NCBI GenBank assembly: GCA_037179385.1 | Contig: CM074185.1 | Location: 10,225,371-10,289,370, forward strand | DNA length: 64,000 bases | Reading direction: 5' to 3' | DNA from: Holothuria scabra | Lineage: Eukaryota; Echinodermata; Holothuroidea; Aspidochirotida; Holothuriidae | Shown here: piece after piece, positions 1 through 12,173 of the stretch | Numbering within the stretch: the first letter of the stretch is position 1 | Layout: every line of letters begins with the position of its first letter | Program-made: the position numbers and the translations under genes | Notes under the pieces: model-generated | What the model saw: only the letters and a program-made list of their open reading frames with translations | Databases searched by the model: none | Told to the model about the DNA's origin: nothing

Positions 1-32
1 ATTATTTCCAGCTGATTTTAACCGTAGCCCAC

Positions 33-275
33 CTTGCACTGTCACAGTAAAATTACACCAGACTTTGTGATTAGAGGGGCCAACTGCAAGAATTGAAACC
101 ATTTCAGTCCCAACATAAAATCTACTACCGGATGTTTCTGTTCTAATCAAAATTCTATAGTTGTCGTCCAACAGTTGTAAAGCGTCCCACCGGACCGTTG
201 TTGATGTCTGCTGAGGTGCTATCCACTTCAGTATTGGATCGGGACAATTTTGAAAAACATTCGCCGGATGAGGAT
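33..275 (-). CDS. Gene A exon: HYR domain 3
   Basis: This 243-nt exon (81 codons, phase 1 to 1) follows the acceptor ttggtttccaaag and ends at the donor gtgggc. It encodes a hyalin-repeat (HYR) domain, an immunoglobulin-like extracellular module. The two conserved cysteines are visible in NCPDPI near the start and WCNFTVTV at the end, with VRWDAL as the usual 'TW..P' strand. It is more divergent than the other two HYR exons and lacks their 'T..PG..F..G' loop. It is the last exon in the window, and the downstream part of gene A lies off the left edge. Confidence 0.7.
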
Positions 276-1137
276 CTTTGGAAACCAAAAATATATGAAA
301 ACGTTGAACATAAACTTGCTATTTAAGACGCTGTTACTCCGAAAACTGGTTCATAAAGGTAACGATGGAGAGTAAAATACATTTTCCTTTCTGCAAGCAT
401 TTTATGTGGTTTACAGGAAAACATAATCGATTCAAACAAGCATTGAATTGACCAGCTCAAAGTTTCTTCATGAAGAGTAGTGAGCAATTGTTTGTTTAAA
501 GATAGTTCTCACGTGACGTCAAAGTAGTTTTCACGTGGCGAATTTCAGCCATATTTGATATCAAAACCTATATGCGTGTATAGGCTTTCCCTCAGACACA
601 GCGGTTACCAAAGCCCCCTTGTGCCTTCACTGAGAACTATCTATAATATATATTTATATGTAAGTTATACATTTATGTTTTTTAATAATATCACTAGTGT
701 TTCCACTATTTATGTGCGGTTAATAGGCCTGGAAAGTTCCCATTACCAAACTTTTCCCTTGCTCCGCGCGAACCCATGACAACACTGACGGCATACCTTC
801 CAAATCTACTGATACCGGTAGAGGACATATTGTAGGCTCTTCCCATTTAAGAAATATATGGTGTCTAGTGTGAGGTCTAAATACAAAAGCAACAGCTCAC
901 AATTGTGTTTACAGCTGATAGTGGAATGTAAAAACACGTTAAACAGTATGCTATGCGCAGTCGACGGAACGCTCAGGTAATTTGTTACCAGTTGACCTGA
1001 ACAGAAATGTCACAAACACATGCGCATATATAAAAAGTCGTCTATTGGCGTGGTACATTGATCAAACAGTCACGACTCTGCTATAACAGAGAACATTATT
1101 TCTTGAAATAAAAAGACTAAAGTTGTTCAAAACATAC

Positions 1138-1356
1138 AGTGTGATATTGTTACTGTAAAGGTGCAGTAGGTATTGTCCTCAAATATGTAAGTAACAGTCG
1201 TTTGACCCAGCGGAAATGATTGTCCCGGAGTATGTGTGTAGGAAGTAGCTCTTTCCCCCATACTGTTGACCGGTTCGTACCACGTGACTATCCCATTATC
1301 TTCATCTTCTTCGACAAACACTTCTACGTCACCAGGACAAAATATTCCCATTGGTT
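1138..1356 (-). CDS. Gene A exon: HYR domain 2
   Basis: This 219-nt exon (73 codons, phase 1 to 1) lies between the acceptor cgtttttcag and the donor gtatgttt. It encodes a canonical HYR domain: FCPGDVEV, VTWYEP, then THTPGQSFPLGQTTVTYIFED and the terminal YCTFTVTI. Both cysteines are present. The acidic insert VEEDEDNG follows the first strand. The phase 1-1 boundaries make it a typical shuffled extracellular module, and it splices in frame to the neighbouring HYR exons. Confidence 0.85.
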
Positions 1357-2079
1357 CTGAAAAACGAGACATGGATCAAACATTGCTGCTTTTGCTATTA
1401 TGAAAATTAGAGGCTATTATAAAAAAATCTCTAATTTGTCTAACTTTGATTTAGGCGTTCAAGTTCATGCGATATGGCAATATGAGAAAGCTTCTTAGTG
1501 CTTTAATTATACGAATCGACATCTCAGTTTTGCTAACATTTACGTATTACTAAGATAATGGGGCGTTTCAAATATTAGATGATATGAACTTAGACCACAT
1601 TACCAACTGAGGACTGACTAACCGACAGGACCGACCAAATGACTGACATCACTGACTAACTAACCAATTAACTCGTGATTTTTCAGATGTGAGTGCAAAA
1701 TCTCTTTGCTGTCACCGTTTACCCTCAAAATGTGAGAAAAAGCGACAAGCGCGACAAAAGACATGAAACTTATGAACCAACTGACTAAGTTAAATCACAT
1801 TACCTTTAATTAGATTTCATTGAATATCGATACAAGTAGGCCAAGGCGTTAATTGATGAATCTTAAAAAAAACTATTAGCAAAAAATTAACAGTAAAACA
1901 GACAAAATCACTCTCGTAATTGCATAATATTTCTTTATCTTTTCAGAAAAAGTGTTGAAATGCTGACTGTAAGATATAAAAAAGAAAGTGAAACGAAATT
2001 CAAACAAAGTGGTCAACTTTGTAATGAGGTTTAAATACATCTGTAAAATATTAGAAAGATGATCGTTTTAAATTATTAC

Positions 2080-2313
2080 CAATTACTATAACGTGAAAGG
2101 TACATGATACTTTATTTCCCAAAGAGTCTTCAAATCCGTAGATAACAAGATGAGCACCAAGTTCAAAGGTCTGTCCAGGTTGATGTGTTTGATTGGAAGT
2201 GACTGGGAGACCTAGAGGGGAGGTAACTGCTGGCTCATTCCAGGTTACACTGACACTACTGGTCCCATTTACAATCAGGTCAGCAGGACATTGGCTAATG
2301 TATTCAGGTAAAA
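2080..2313 (-). CDS. Gene A exon: HYR domain 1
   Basis: This 234-nt exon (78 codons, phase 1 to 1) has the acceptor ttttacccattag and the donor gtaataat. The HYR hallmarks are QCPADLIVNG, VTWNEPAVTSPLG, THQPGQTFELGAHLVIYGF, EDSLGNK and SCTFHVIVI. It follows the EGF-like exon and is the closest relative of the damaged HYR exon at 24281-24486, sharing the EDSLGNK stretch and the flanking strands. The alignment of these two copies shows the deletion in the other one. Confidence 0.88.
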
Positions 2314-2869
2314 CTAATGGGTAAAATTGAAGAAGAAGCACAAAATGTTATTTACGCTGTAAGGTGCGCAAACCTAAGGATCTTGTCAACAGACCTTCTA
2401 CCCTCTAAACAAAACTGATAATGTCTACAATGTAAGATTATTCCTAAATTGCATCACTCTCCAGTGCAAAAGGATTACACGTCGATCAAACATCATTTAG
2501 ATCAGCCTAACCTAAAATTTAATTCTGAGATGCCATTTTCTATAGAACGAAGAAATCAACGTTGGCTACAAAACAGTAAAGAACACATTCAACAATGACA
2601 TTTGTAAACGCTTATTGCGTCAGTTGTACGTTTCACCCAAGTAAGCTGCAGCTTACAAAAACGCATGTTACTTCTGTGAACTTCTGGAAAATTAGCGGTA
2701 CATGAAACGATCACAAAATCTGTATTTCCCAGACCCATGCAATATTCTAGCCAAACACGGCTGCCTAAACTATGTATGATTTTTGCATTCAATTTCACAC
2801 CTACGAATTCACTGAGTTTCCAATTCTTTCATCTCATGGAAAACTGATGTTGTACAGTGAGAAGAATAC

Positions 2870-3690
2870 CTCACATTTGTGATCGTTATTGAGCAGTCTT
2901 TAACCTCTAGCCCTCAGGTGAAATGACCGTTTTCGAGCAAGCCTACACAGAGCGAAAACGGATACCAGTTAAAAATTGTCAAAAAATGTCATTAAAGGTC
3001 TTAGGGAATTGAATATTTGTTGGCAATTTAAGGAAAAAAGAAAGTCAAATATTCCAATTTAAAGAAACTTGTTTTGGTAGATAGCGATTTTCAGGGGATG
3101 AGCTTTGGCTAGAGTCTTATAAGCTTTCCGAGAAAACCGACGGAGCGAGAGCTCACTTGCAAAGTTTAAAACTGCACATTTTCCGTCTTCAAGGTTCGAA
3201 AATATTGAAATATCATTTGAAAGAGAAAAACCAAATAATATTTCTAAAATAAAGTGGTACTTGTTCCTTTTTATCCTATTTTCTTCACTAAAATGCTATA
3301 CAAACTTTGTGTCTTTGTTCTGCTCATCTATTCATTACATGTATATACTTTCGCATCGCTTATGATTGTGCACGCCCGATGCATGGCATTTTGTTGGATC
3401 TTGTATTACAGTGCTGCTATATTCTAGATACCGTCATGCATTGCGTTTCAAGATGGCTGACCTACTAGCAGGTGTAGTACAAACAGATTCGTAGGATAAA
3501 CAAAGCGTAATTGACCGTCTTCAGGAAAATTGGAATAATTTTTCAACGAAACTATGTGGGTAAGTATATTTCTTGATCAAATTTGATCATTTCGTAATTC
3601 TATCGTTGAATAGCTTCGGAGTGATTTCGGGACAAATTTGTAACCATTTGCCAACGTTCAGAAAAGATGACCTACAATTCCCAGGTGATT
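2870..3690 (+). repeat. Long dispersed repeat, copy 1
   Basis: This intronic stretch matches 49655-50440 in the same orientation over several hundred bases. Shared landmarks include cctcacatttgtga, gagaaaaccga..gag.gagagctc, ctgcacatt.tcccgtcttcaagg and ttgcattgcgtttcaaga. No coding capacity is seen and the class is not recognised. It occupies the gene A intron between the EGF-like and first HYR exons. Confidence 0.75.
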
Positions 3691-4050
3691 CTTGCGCCTA
3701 CTAGCCGACAAGTTTGTCTGATATCGGTGATATAAAAATCTGAAGAGTTATTTTGACAAGTTCCGCAGTTTTCTTGTTCGTCATTGAAAGTATACAGAAT
3801 AAAACAGCTATTCTTTTTTCCAAGTGTACATTTCCAAGAGCGCCCAAAATTGAAAATTTTGTTACGTCATCAGAGCTTAATATATTTTGGTGACCCCAAG
3901 GTCAGCTTTCCAACTGGTAATTGATTGCTAGTATCTTAAGATCATTTAGGGATTAATCACGCTGTTCACTCAAACAGCCATATTGGGGTGATATTGCATT
4001 TCTTATGCAGTTACCATATATTATTGCACTTATAAAAACATCACAGTTAC

Positions 4051-4137
4051 CTTTTTCACATGTGTATAGATCATTTGCCTTTGGTAGGCAGATTTCTTCA
4101 CATGGCGATGAAGAGCAAGAATAAATGTCATCTCTCC
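4051..4137 (-). CDS. Gene A exon: short EGF-like module after the propeller
   Basis: This 87-nt exon (29 codons, phase 1 to 1) has the acceptor tacatacgacag and the donor gtaactg. It carries four cysteines in the pattern C-x4-C-x3-C-x9-C: YSCSSSPCEEICLPKAND and then YTCEK. This is the LRP-type partial EGF that normally closes a YWTD propeller, and it sits directly after the last propeller exon. The last two cysteines of a full EGF are missing, so it is a truncated EGF-like fold. An exon of identical length and phase lies at 30333-30419. Confidence 0.8.
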
Positions 4138-4646
4138 CTGTCGTATGTATGAAGATGTTAGGCATTTAAATACATAATTTGAAAGAATGTGAGCACAATA
4201 TAGGGCAGATAATTAGTCATAGTAGTATCAATAACAAAATAAATCTCGTTTTCCACAATAGGGAAGAAAATAATTCGCCAATTTCGTAAGCCATTTTGTT
4301 AACGTGAACCTCTGACTATTACATTTATTAAAAGAGGAACTTAATCACATCTAGCGGCATACGAATGAGATATTTTGGATAATATACATAATGGTTGAAG
4401 CAAACGAATTGCTAACCCGCTAAAATTTTGGCGTAAAAATTGATTTACTGCACTGTGTTATGTTTAAAGGAAAATTTATAAGGTTTAAAAACTTTCAGAA
4501 TAGCCCGAAAATGTAATTCCATGAAGAATGTTCCTTTTATGCCTACAGAACTATGCATTCAATTCCACACGGAGTGTTAGATTTACGGCTTGCACACTTT
4601 GATCAATATATGGAAAAATTATAAAATACAATTCTGTATAACTTAC

Positions 4647-4901
4647 CCAAGTCACGCAACGGGCGGAGGGTCAATCCCTTATAGTCGAATACACCAGCGA
4701 TTACAATTCCTCTTTCGTCCATTTCTAAATGTCGGTCATAGAATGTAATTGATTCGTCTGTATAGAAAATGGCTGCGTTGTCTACTGCAATGGCAAATGG
4801 ATCTGTCACATTTTTTATCATATATGTTGATCTCAATTTTCCATCAACGGTTATCATCTGTAGTTCATTTGATGCAGTATCTATCCAATATAGGGACCGC
4901 T
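4647..4901 (-). CDS. Gene A exon: YWTD propeller blades 5 and 6
   Basis: This 255-nt exon (85 codons, phase 1 to 1) has the acceptor cttgtttatttcatag and the donor gtaagttat. It encodes two LDL-receptor class B (YWTD) repeats: SLYWIDTASNELQMI with ITVDGKLRS, then DPFAIAVDNAAIFYTDES. YWTD repeats form a six-bladed extracellular beta-propeller that binds protein ligands. Together with the three preceding exons this completes six YWTD-like motifs, the number expected of one closed propeller. The tail VIAGVFDYKGLTLRPLRDL leads into the EGF-like exon. Confidence 0.85.
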
Positions 4902-5109
4902 CTATGAAATAAACAAGTAAGAATAAAATGATCATGAATGCACGTTCGTCTTGCATTAAATTGGTAAAATATTAGCTCCTCGTGGTGCTTTATGCACCAC
5001 TACCAGCGTAATCATCAAGTATAACTGAAATGATAAAAACTTAAATTGGGTGCAACTCTTTTTGGCACTATTGGTGCATAAGGTTTACAAGCTTTCGTGT
5101 CAAATTTAA

Positions 5110-5360
5110 CCCTTTACCGTTGTTTGGGTCCTTTTGAACCCATGCGGGGAGCTCGGCTGTCACCCATCTTTACTGTTTCACGCGGAGCTCGAAACTGCGA
5201 GTAGCTACCCGAAAATTCGGCCACAACAACGAGAGAGACAATAGTTTAAGGTCACGGGGTCAATGGCCTACGGAAGCTGATGCGGGGCGTGCTACGTCCG
5301 CTTTTCCGCCCACTCCCGAGGCGTGCAAATATGCCCCGATCGGAGCACAACGGTAAAGGG
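5110..5360. mobile_element. PiggyBac-like MITE, 251 bp
   Basis: The element starts CCCTTTACCGTTGT and ends with the inverted copy ACAACGGTAAAGGG. It is flanked on both sides by TTAA (5106-5109 and 5361-5364). TTAA target duplication with CCC-starting inverted ends is the PiggyBac signature. The interior is much more GC-rich than the surrounding intron and has no transposase, so it is non-autonomous. It lies in the gene A intron between 4901 and 7458. Confidence 0.8.
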
Positions 5361-7457
5361 TTAAATTTAATCAAAACCTGCGACAGGAGTATAAAAATGG
5401 AACGACTTCGGGAAATTTGGGAAGATATTCAACGGTCGTGTGTTCAACTGCTTATTTCGTTCTAAAGTCATTCTTTACTATTTTGATGAGGAATTTTAAT
5501 TGTTGCTTTCGACCGATTTTTCAATTTTAGGATAAAAATGCATCAAGTTTCCCAACTAAAATCACTTTAAAGGAAATCGGAAAATTAGGAGACGTAGTGC
5601 CAAATCGTTTTTCTTAAATCGTTCAAAATTGTAAAATTTTTCACTAGGTGTATTGCTGAATCCAAAACCTCATTCCACCGTAGGAAAATTCTGAAACATC
5701 CATGACTTCAAATTGTCCTTTTAACATTGGTTACAGGAACTGATATTTTCCTGTCTTGTGATTTTTACAGTTAAATTTTAACCAGATAGTTTTTAGAGCA
5801 GGAGGTAGGCCTAAAACGAACAAATTTTCAAAACAAGGCCTACTTGAAAACGATTTATTTCTTTTATAGCTACTGTTTGATTGGCGATTTTTTTTTTTTT
5901 TTTGGCTTCTTTTGTTATATTTCTTGTTAGTCAGTCCTTTTTATTAAAACCTATTCTACCCTTTTCAAAGAAAACTTGGTCTATTTGCCAGCATATGTTT
6001 TGAGTTGAGGTTTGCTACAGCCAGTAGCGAAGTCTTTATGACAATTTTTAGTGAAATGAGTGGAAACAAACGTTCCAGCAATATGGTGCAATTGTACCCG
6101 TCATTGGATACTTTCATTAAAGAGTTGTTCAATTTTATACATTTCACTCAGATTTAAACAATATTGTCATCATTAAGAAACCAAAGAGTTTAAGTAACTT
6201 TTGGAAAATTGTTGTTGTCTCAAATTATAAAGATAAGGCGTGTCTTGAACAGCGTCGAATGACATAAATTCCATAAATATGCATTACGGCTGGCACCGAA
6301 ATTTCAAACACAAAAGTGTTGGGAATGGAACTCTTCATTTGAAAGCATTAAGATAAGAATTTGGGCCAGAGATAAAAGTAGGATTAACGTTTCAAAGAGT
6401 CTATTATTCTCCTTCTCTAACAACGTTTGTTTCTGACATGGTTGCAATTCTTTCGAATATATTCATCTACCATTAAGGAACACAAAAGAGCAGAATAATT
6501 TTTGGGCAAGAAGTTAGCTTTCAGTTGCATCACAAAATTATTTGGCAAGTTATTTGGAGAACAAACCTGATTTGAAAATTTCACAAACTCCTTTTATGCT
6601 AGCTTATCCTCTAGCTAGACGCAACTTTCACCTGAACATTTTCGAAAATACTAAAAACGATTATTCAGAACCTAATTTATGTTTGATATGGTACAGAGGA
6701 ACAGATCTTAAGCATTATGTGAAAATTATTTCATTGCCCAAGCTCGAATCTTGTGATATTAGCAGGTGGAACTGACAATTTATTTCTTTTTATTTTCTTT
6801 TAAATTTGCCACCGATTTTAAACATTAGAATAATGTCATATTGGTACCATAAATGCATCCTGAGCAATGAAAGTTTAGAATAACTATATGACTTAGAAAC
6901 AGGATAGCATCCCTAATCAATCAACATTAACAATAGGCTGAAAACAGAACTAAAGATGGCATCCAGCATGCTTCTTTCAAGTTCACCTTTTAAGAAAAGT
7001 TATCAACTTCTATTCCTACTATTTCGACATCCGAATACGGGACATGAATGAAAATTTTACCAAATTCTTTGGAAATGCTTTACTGTACATCAAATATAAA
7101 TCTTGTCCTGAAGTATCTCTTTACGAACTAATTTTGAACATTGCCGGTAATAAAACAGAAGTCATTTTACCAAATTTTAGAGCTATATATTCCTATATTT
7201 ATCATTAGTATAATAATGGTAATGGCATACAAAGTGGATGTAAGTAGCTTTAGGCTGTCTGTTCTTGGAACGTGCGGTAAAGTGTTTCATATTGATTGAT
7301 GTACTTTAATGCCCGAAATGTTTAAAATCAAGAAAGCGGACAAATGTTTGGGGCTTATTGAATTACCAAACGTTTCAACAAAAGGAAAATAGAAACAGAA
7401 AAGTGAAAACAGAGGACCAGATATGATACAAAATACATATTGAATAACTGCCCGTAC

Positions 7458-7585
7458 CTTGCGGATCAATAGCAAGACCTTTGGGTTGCAAATTTGTGTC
7501 GTTCACAAGCGTCGTAAGATTGGAACCATCAGCTTCCGCTTTCCATATTCTACCCACTGAGCCAGTGTCAGTGAAATAGATAAAA
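7458..7585 (-). CDS. Gene A exon: YWTD propeller blade 4
   Basis: This 128-nt exon enters in phase 2 and leaves in phase 1, with acceptor cctctttag and donor gtacggg. It encodes FIYFTDTGSVGRIWKAEADG, then NLTTLVNDTNLQPKGLAIDP, a standard YWTD repeat. Its phase 2 entry fits only the preceding exon at 8584-8749, which leaves in phase 2, a useful internal check on the gene model. Confidence 0.85.
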
Positions 7586-8583
7586 CTAAAGAGGAACCGT
7601 ATTCCAATACAATAAATAATTGAAAAAAAAGGAATGACACATCTCGATTAAAACGGAACAATCCTTCTTGATGTGAGATGATATAATTTGTACATACGTT
7701 TTACTACTATTCTTCAGCTAAATACATAATAACGGGGGGTGAAGCTAAGACTGGAAAAAATTGTCTGTGCTTTTTTTCCCATTGTAGGTATTTCCAACTA
7801 TCTCAACGCAGTATGTGATAACTACACCAAAACAACACACCAAAATTTTTACCTTGCGTATGTTCCTACGAGGTAATAGTTTTGTCTTTTAAGAAATTTT
7901 TCATATGTAGAGCTGCAACGCAAGGTAGGTAAAACTGCAGAAATAAATAGTGGGAGCAAATGTGTTCTGACGAAACAATCTCGAAAAACACCAACGTTTT
8001 ATCAACTCTATTAAAATATTCTATGGCTGGGTGGCCATGGCCATTAAATTGAACTGTTCACAGATACTTTGAACACAATTGAGTTGACACAAATTAAGTA
8101 CAAGTTCCAACATGTATCTTCTAACGAGAAGGCTAATGTGCAGCATTTTAAGACAGCCAAGCACTAGATTTAACGTACTTTATGAGTGGCTATTGTTTGC
8201 AACCTGAGCTGACGACAAACAATTAATGTCGTTTTAAAAATCACCGAAGCGATGTGATTCACAGTAATATAGAAATACCTCAGCAGAATAAACGAAAGGA
8301 TCCCAGTGAAAATGGGACGATTTGGAGATTTGGAACTACGATCTACCAGTTTCATTCGACTCCTTTTAGTACATTTTTTTTTAGAGAAACTCGTTGCGAA
8401 TTTTTTCTGGAAATTTGAAAACTTTCTGAAAAGCAATCCCACTTCCTAGTAAAATTGCCTAAAAGGCGAAGAATGAAAATGAAGTTGGCAACACGTAGTC
8501 CAAAATCTCAACAAATTTTCCAAAACACTTCTTTTTTTGACTGTTCGAAAGTAAAATATCAACTTCAATTGTTTTTTACCTAC

Positions 8584-8749
8584 CCTTGAAGAGGTTCACT
8601 TACGATCGCCCCGAGCCCAGAGAAACGAGCATCTTCTATTATTGTCAGCCGATAGGTTCCATCCAAATCTGAGACTGAGACTGTGTTCTGGTTAAAATCG
8701 GTCCAGTAGAGTAATCTGGATACCACATCTACCCGAAGACCACCTGGAT
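8584..8749 (-). CDS. Gene A exon: YWTD propeller blade 3
   Basis: This 166-nt exon enters in phase 1 and leaves in phase 2 at the donor gtaggtaaa. The acceptor is tcattgttcaaaaag, with a weak pyrimidine tract. It reads PGGLRVDVVSRLLYWTDFNQ, then TVSVSDLDGTYRLTIIEDAR. 'P.GL.vD.v...LYWTD' is the textbook start of an LDL-receptor class B repeat. It has no start codon of its own and reads on to an in-frame TAG just past the donor. Confidence 0.85.
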
Positions 8750-8971
8750 CTTTTTGAACAATGAATGGGACATTGGATCACACTTTCTGTAACAGACCCT
8801 TTTGGCCAAATCAAATGTACGTTTTAGATAATGGAACAATATCAGTTGTGGTTTTTGGAAGATACAGGGACGCGGGTAATTTGAACTCTTGTTAACTCCC
8901 TTTTGGGAACCGGGGACATTCCTAGATAGCTCTCCCACTTATTAATCTAAAAGTGTGGTAATAACATGCAC

Positions 8972-9009
8972 ATAATATAATATATATATATATAATATAT
9001 ATAATATAT
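8972..9009. repeat. (AT)n-rich simple repeat
   Basis: An alternating AT tract with occasional AA/TA interruptions, in the gene A intron between the exons at 9172-9411 and 8584-8749. Confidence 0.9.
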
Positions 9010-9171
9010 CTATCTAATCTAACTTTCACCTTTTGGACATGAATTCACTCCTTTCCAACGGCGAAATTTGTCTTACTTCACTGAACGATAAATCCAGGCT
9101 TAAAAACCCTTCAAATAAAAAATATGCCTAAAACCATTGCAATTTAAAAAAATGTTCGAAACAAAACTTAC

Positions 9172-9411
9172 ATAAGATGCTCTTGGAATGTAGTATCTTT
9201 GACTGAAAAGAATTTATGCTAACTTTTCCGATGTTTAAGGCATCTTTATCCGAATAAAATATGAACTCTGAAATAGGGTCATAATCTACAGAGAGAGGGT
9301 ACTGTATTCCAACAGGAGAAATGCCAAAGTTCCTAGCACTGTGGCGATGTAGAACCCGTATCCGCTGGTCATCGGGGTTAGCGATAACGAATATATATGG
9401 TCTAGGATCCA
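9172..9411 (-). CDS. Gene A exon: YWTD propeller blades 1 and 2
   Basis: This 240-nt exon (80 codons, phase 1 to 1) has the acceptor tctttttcgttcaaag and the donor gtaagttttg. It starts the propeller with DPRPYIFVIANPDDQRIRVL, followed by the second blade YPLSVDYDPISEFIFYSD and IGKVSI. It directly follows the CUB domain. The plus-strand exon at 38012-38248 has the same phase and nearly the same length (79 codons) with the matching PLAVDYDPRTQYIFYSD, so it is paralogous. Confidence 0.85.
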
Positions 9412-10033
9412 CTTTGAACGAAAAAGAAATATATATAATATTAAATAGCTTTCATTCATACATGTGTTGACCTGAATTAATAGAAATTGTAAGCATAATC
9501 ACCCTACTGCCCAAACTGTATTATTATAAAGCTCTCAACGGTCTCCCACAGTCCTAAGTTCGTGCTGGACCTTTATACCTTCCGCTCCCCTCAATTTTTA
9601 ATGGTAATAGATCATTTTCACTTAACGTCTCCGACATACAACCAACATTATTACCTAAAATACGCACTTGTGTACCAAATTTAACTTCAGAACCACATCG
9701 CATGTGAAAGACACCCAATTTTTCAAAAAGGGGATATCCTTTTCCCTTAGATCCCCTAACCGACAATTCTCAACAAACTGCATCCTCCCTCTTCAGAGAA
9801 CTCATGCTTACGCCATTGGGTATTGCGTTTGCAAATCTGCTAAAGCAAAAGTTACGGTATTCTCGCCCTATTTACCCTTTTGCTCTATGATTGTGTAACC
9901 AACAACAACTCTCCACCATGTCCAGAATTGAGTGACACATACGTTAATCTATTATTTATTTTTATATTTGTTTTTATCAATGTCTGATTATGTCAATTAA
10001 TATTCCAGGGGTTTTTAAACTTTCGTAACTTAC

Positions 10034-10205
10034 CAGATCGGTACGTAGCAGAATATCCAGTGGAATTCCCGTTTCCATCGGTTATAAACTCCAGTGTCAT
10101 CGCATTTCCCGTAGAGACGATTTTATTTGGGTAATGCGGCCAGACAAAGTCTGGGCCGCATGCATGTTGTAAAAGTCTTACGCCACCGTCAAGTCCATCA
10201 AAAAC
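10034..10205 (-). CDS. Gene A exon: CUB domain, second half
   Basis: This 172-nt exon enters in phase 0 (acceptor cttttcaaccaag) and leaves in phase 1 (donor gtaagttacg). It begins VFDGLDGGVRLLQHACGP, continues VWPHYPNKIVSTGNAMTLEF and ends STGYSATYRS. This matches the C-terminal half of a CUB domain: the 'v.DG' strand, a cysteine, then the 'm.l.F.sD....GF.a.Y' strands. CUB domains are extracellular beta-sandwiches involved in ligand and calcium binding. Confidence 0.8.
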
Positions 10206-11331
10206 CTTGGTTGAAAAGAATCGATACTAGTCTATATTTGACATTCTAACCCAAACCCAAACTGGGGGTACCGCCAAAATAAGAACAAATAGACAAACTC
10301 ATTTTTGCGGTTCTATGCAATTCTTACAAATATGTTTAGTATCAGCTCACAATATTTGAAGTTCAATTGTAGGAGAACAAATACAACTAATGGTCCAGGT
10401 TTTACATCGATACTGTCATACAAACTGGAAGAGCATTTATTTAGCGGATGTAGCTCCCTTTTCCACTAAAATCGACCCATACAATAAAAGGGCCGAAAAG
10501 TGTCATATATGGTCTCATTCTGCCTGGGTGCAATCGGGTGCGCCCTTGTCTAATGACATCTGACATGTTTTAAACACTTTTTCTAAAGTCTGACCGACTC
10601 TTCGGAAGAGAGCTTTTCGGCGAAACTAAACTATAAACTGCTTCCCGAAGAAGCTACAACGTTTGACCTCCTCAAGGGCCTCAGACAATTTACATTCTTG
10701 ACTGGATGAAAAGGAACAGATACCAAACATGTTCTTAGCCAAAATGCCGAGAAGCGATATATACTTTTCTAAAGTTCCCCGACCCTTTGGCAAAGGGCAC
10801 TTTGAAGAAGCATTCTTATCTGTTGTGTGTGTTGTGTTTCGTGATGGAAAAAAAATTTCATATACTTGACATGTCGTTTTCCAAAATCGTTATCAGATAG
10901 GATGCACACAAATGTGATTGGCACAACCGTTTCACCTACTATAAGCATGAAACTTGGCCAATATGTTGATTTCTGTGTTGGTAACAATCATACTTGAGTT
11001 TTTGTTAATGAAGTGTTTGGTGTGTATGCTAGAAAATGAACATTTCTTAAAACTTGTATCATGTGACCATGGTGACAAGGATGCTAATGAGGAAGACAAA
11101 TCTAATCATAAGTTTCATACTTCTTTACGATTTGCAGTCTTACAAGCAAGATGTTAAAACGTAAATATTAAAACGTATGCTTCTCTTTTTTTTTATTTAT
11201 TCCTCACTCGGTTGTCCTTCAGATGACTCACCTAGGGCTATTTATTGGGTCCCTGCCCAATGGTTGAGAAACTACAGTATCCCGTCAAATTGGTGCAATG
11301 AACTGTTAACATATACTTTTGGGAAGACAGT

Positions 11332-11366
11332 TTGTGTGTGTGTGTGTGTGTTTTTTTTTTTTTTTT
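11332..11366. repeat. (TG)n followed by poly-T
   Basis: An alternating TG tract runs directly into a long T run within a gene A intron. The open frames on both strands here are artefacts of this tract. Confidence 0.9.
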
Positions 11367-11948
11367 GTTTAACCAACAATTCATTACAAGTATGTGTATA
11401 TTGCAGACCAACGGAGAGGGCTGACGTACTTTCGACGGTCAAATTTGGGTATTCTAAAATATTCCTCAAAATATTCTGACCAGTTACGACGTAATTTGAC
11501 ATTGTGAATTATTTATTGGGACAAAACTACTTTTTCTTTGATTTTTTCAGAATAAATTGGTAGATTGTTTACTGTTTTGTTTTCATGTAAAAGAACCAAT
11601 CAAAGTTTGGCAGAAAATATTGACTGATTGTTTCATCACATTATTTGTCCTTCTAAGATGATTGCTTATAAAATAGCGAGACAATAGGAAGGTGTTTCAG
11701 GATGGAAGAAACGTTAAATTTGTGCTTTTACTGTTAAATGAAAGTATCTGAATATTTGTGGGATAAAACAGCTTTACTCCGACTCATGACTTAACAGCCT
11801 CTTCCACACTGTAACCAATCACGACGTTAGGTCGTCATCACGGGATTGTGTGTTAGTTTTGAGTCCTTATACATATGTAGTACGGAAGTAATTTTGAGAA
11901 CAAAATGTAAAATAAATTGTGATATCCGCATGAAATAGATCATCTTAC

Positions 11949-12173
11949 CACCAGAGCGTCTTTCTTGCAACTTATGGAATCCTCTAGACTGAAGGCCTGG
12001 AAGTAAAGTTCTATAACGGTTCCTTCTGGTGATGTAATATTTGTTCTACAGATAATATTATTTGGGTAGTTGCCTGGGAAATTCGTTGACTCAATCGTTT
12101 GTGGGAAAGTGGTCGCTCGTAGTTCCGAATTACAGCTGACATCACCTGTTAAGGGATTACATGTCAAAAGTTT
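11949..12173 (-). CDS. Gene A exon: CUB domain, first half
   Basis: The exon leaves in phase 0 at the donor gtaagatg. The encoded sequence has TNFPGNYPNNIICRTNITSP, then GTVIELYFQAFSLED and a CKKDALV end, the N-terminal half of a CUB domain ('pnyP....C.w.I.a..g..I.L.f..f'). Two acceptors are possible. The outer one (ctaatttcag, exon to 12173, phase 0) adds LLTCNPLTGDVSC. The inner one (cccttaacag, exon to 12145, phase 1) splices in frame straight from the signal exon. The outer version needs the 59-nt candidate exon at 13147-13205 to keep the frame. The plus-strand paralogue also shows similarity upstream of the inner site. Confidence 0.78.
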
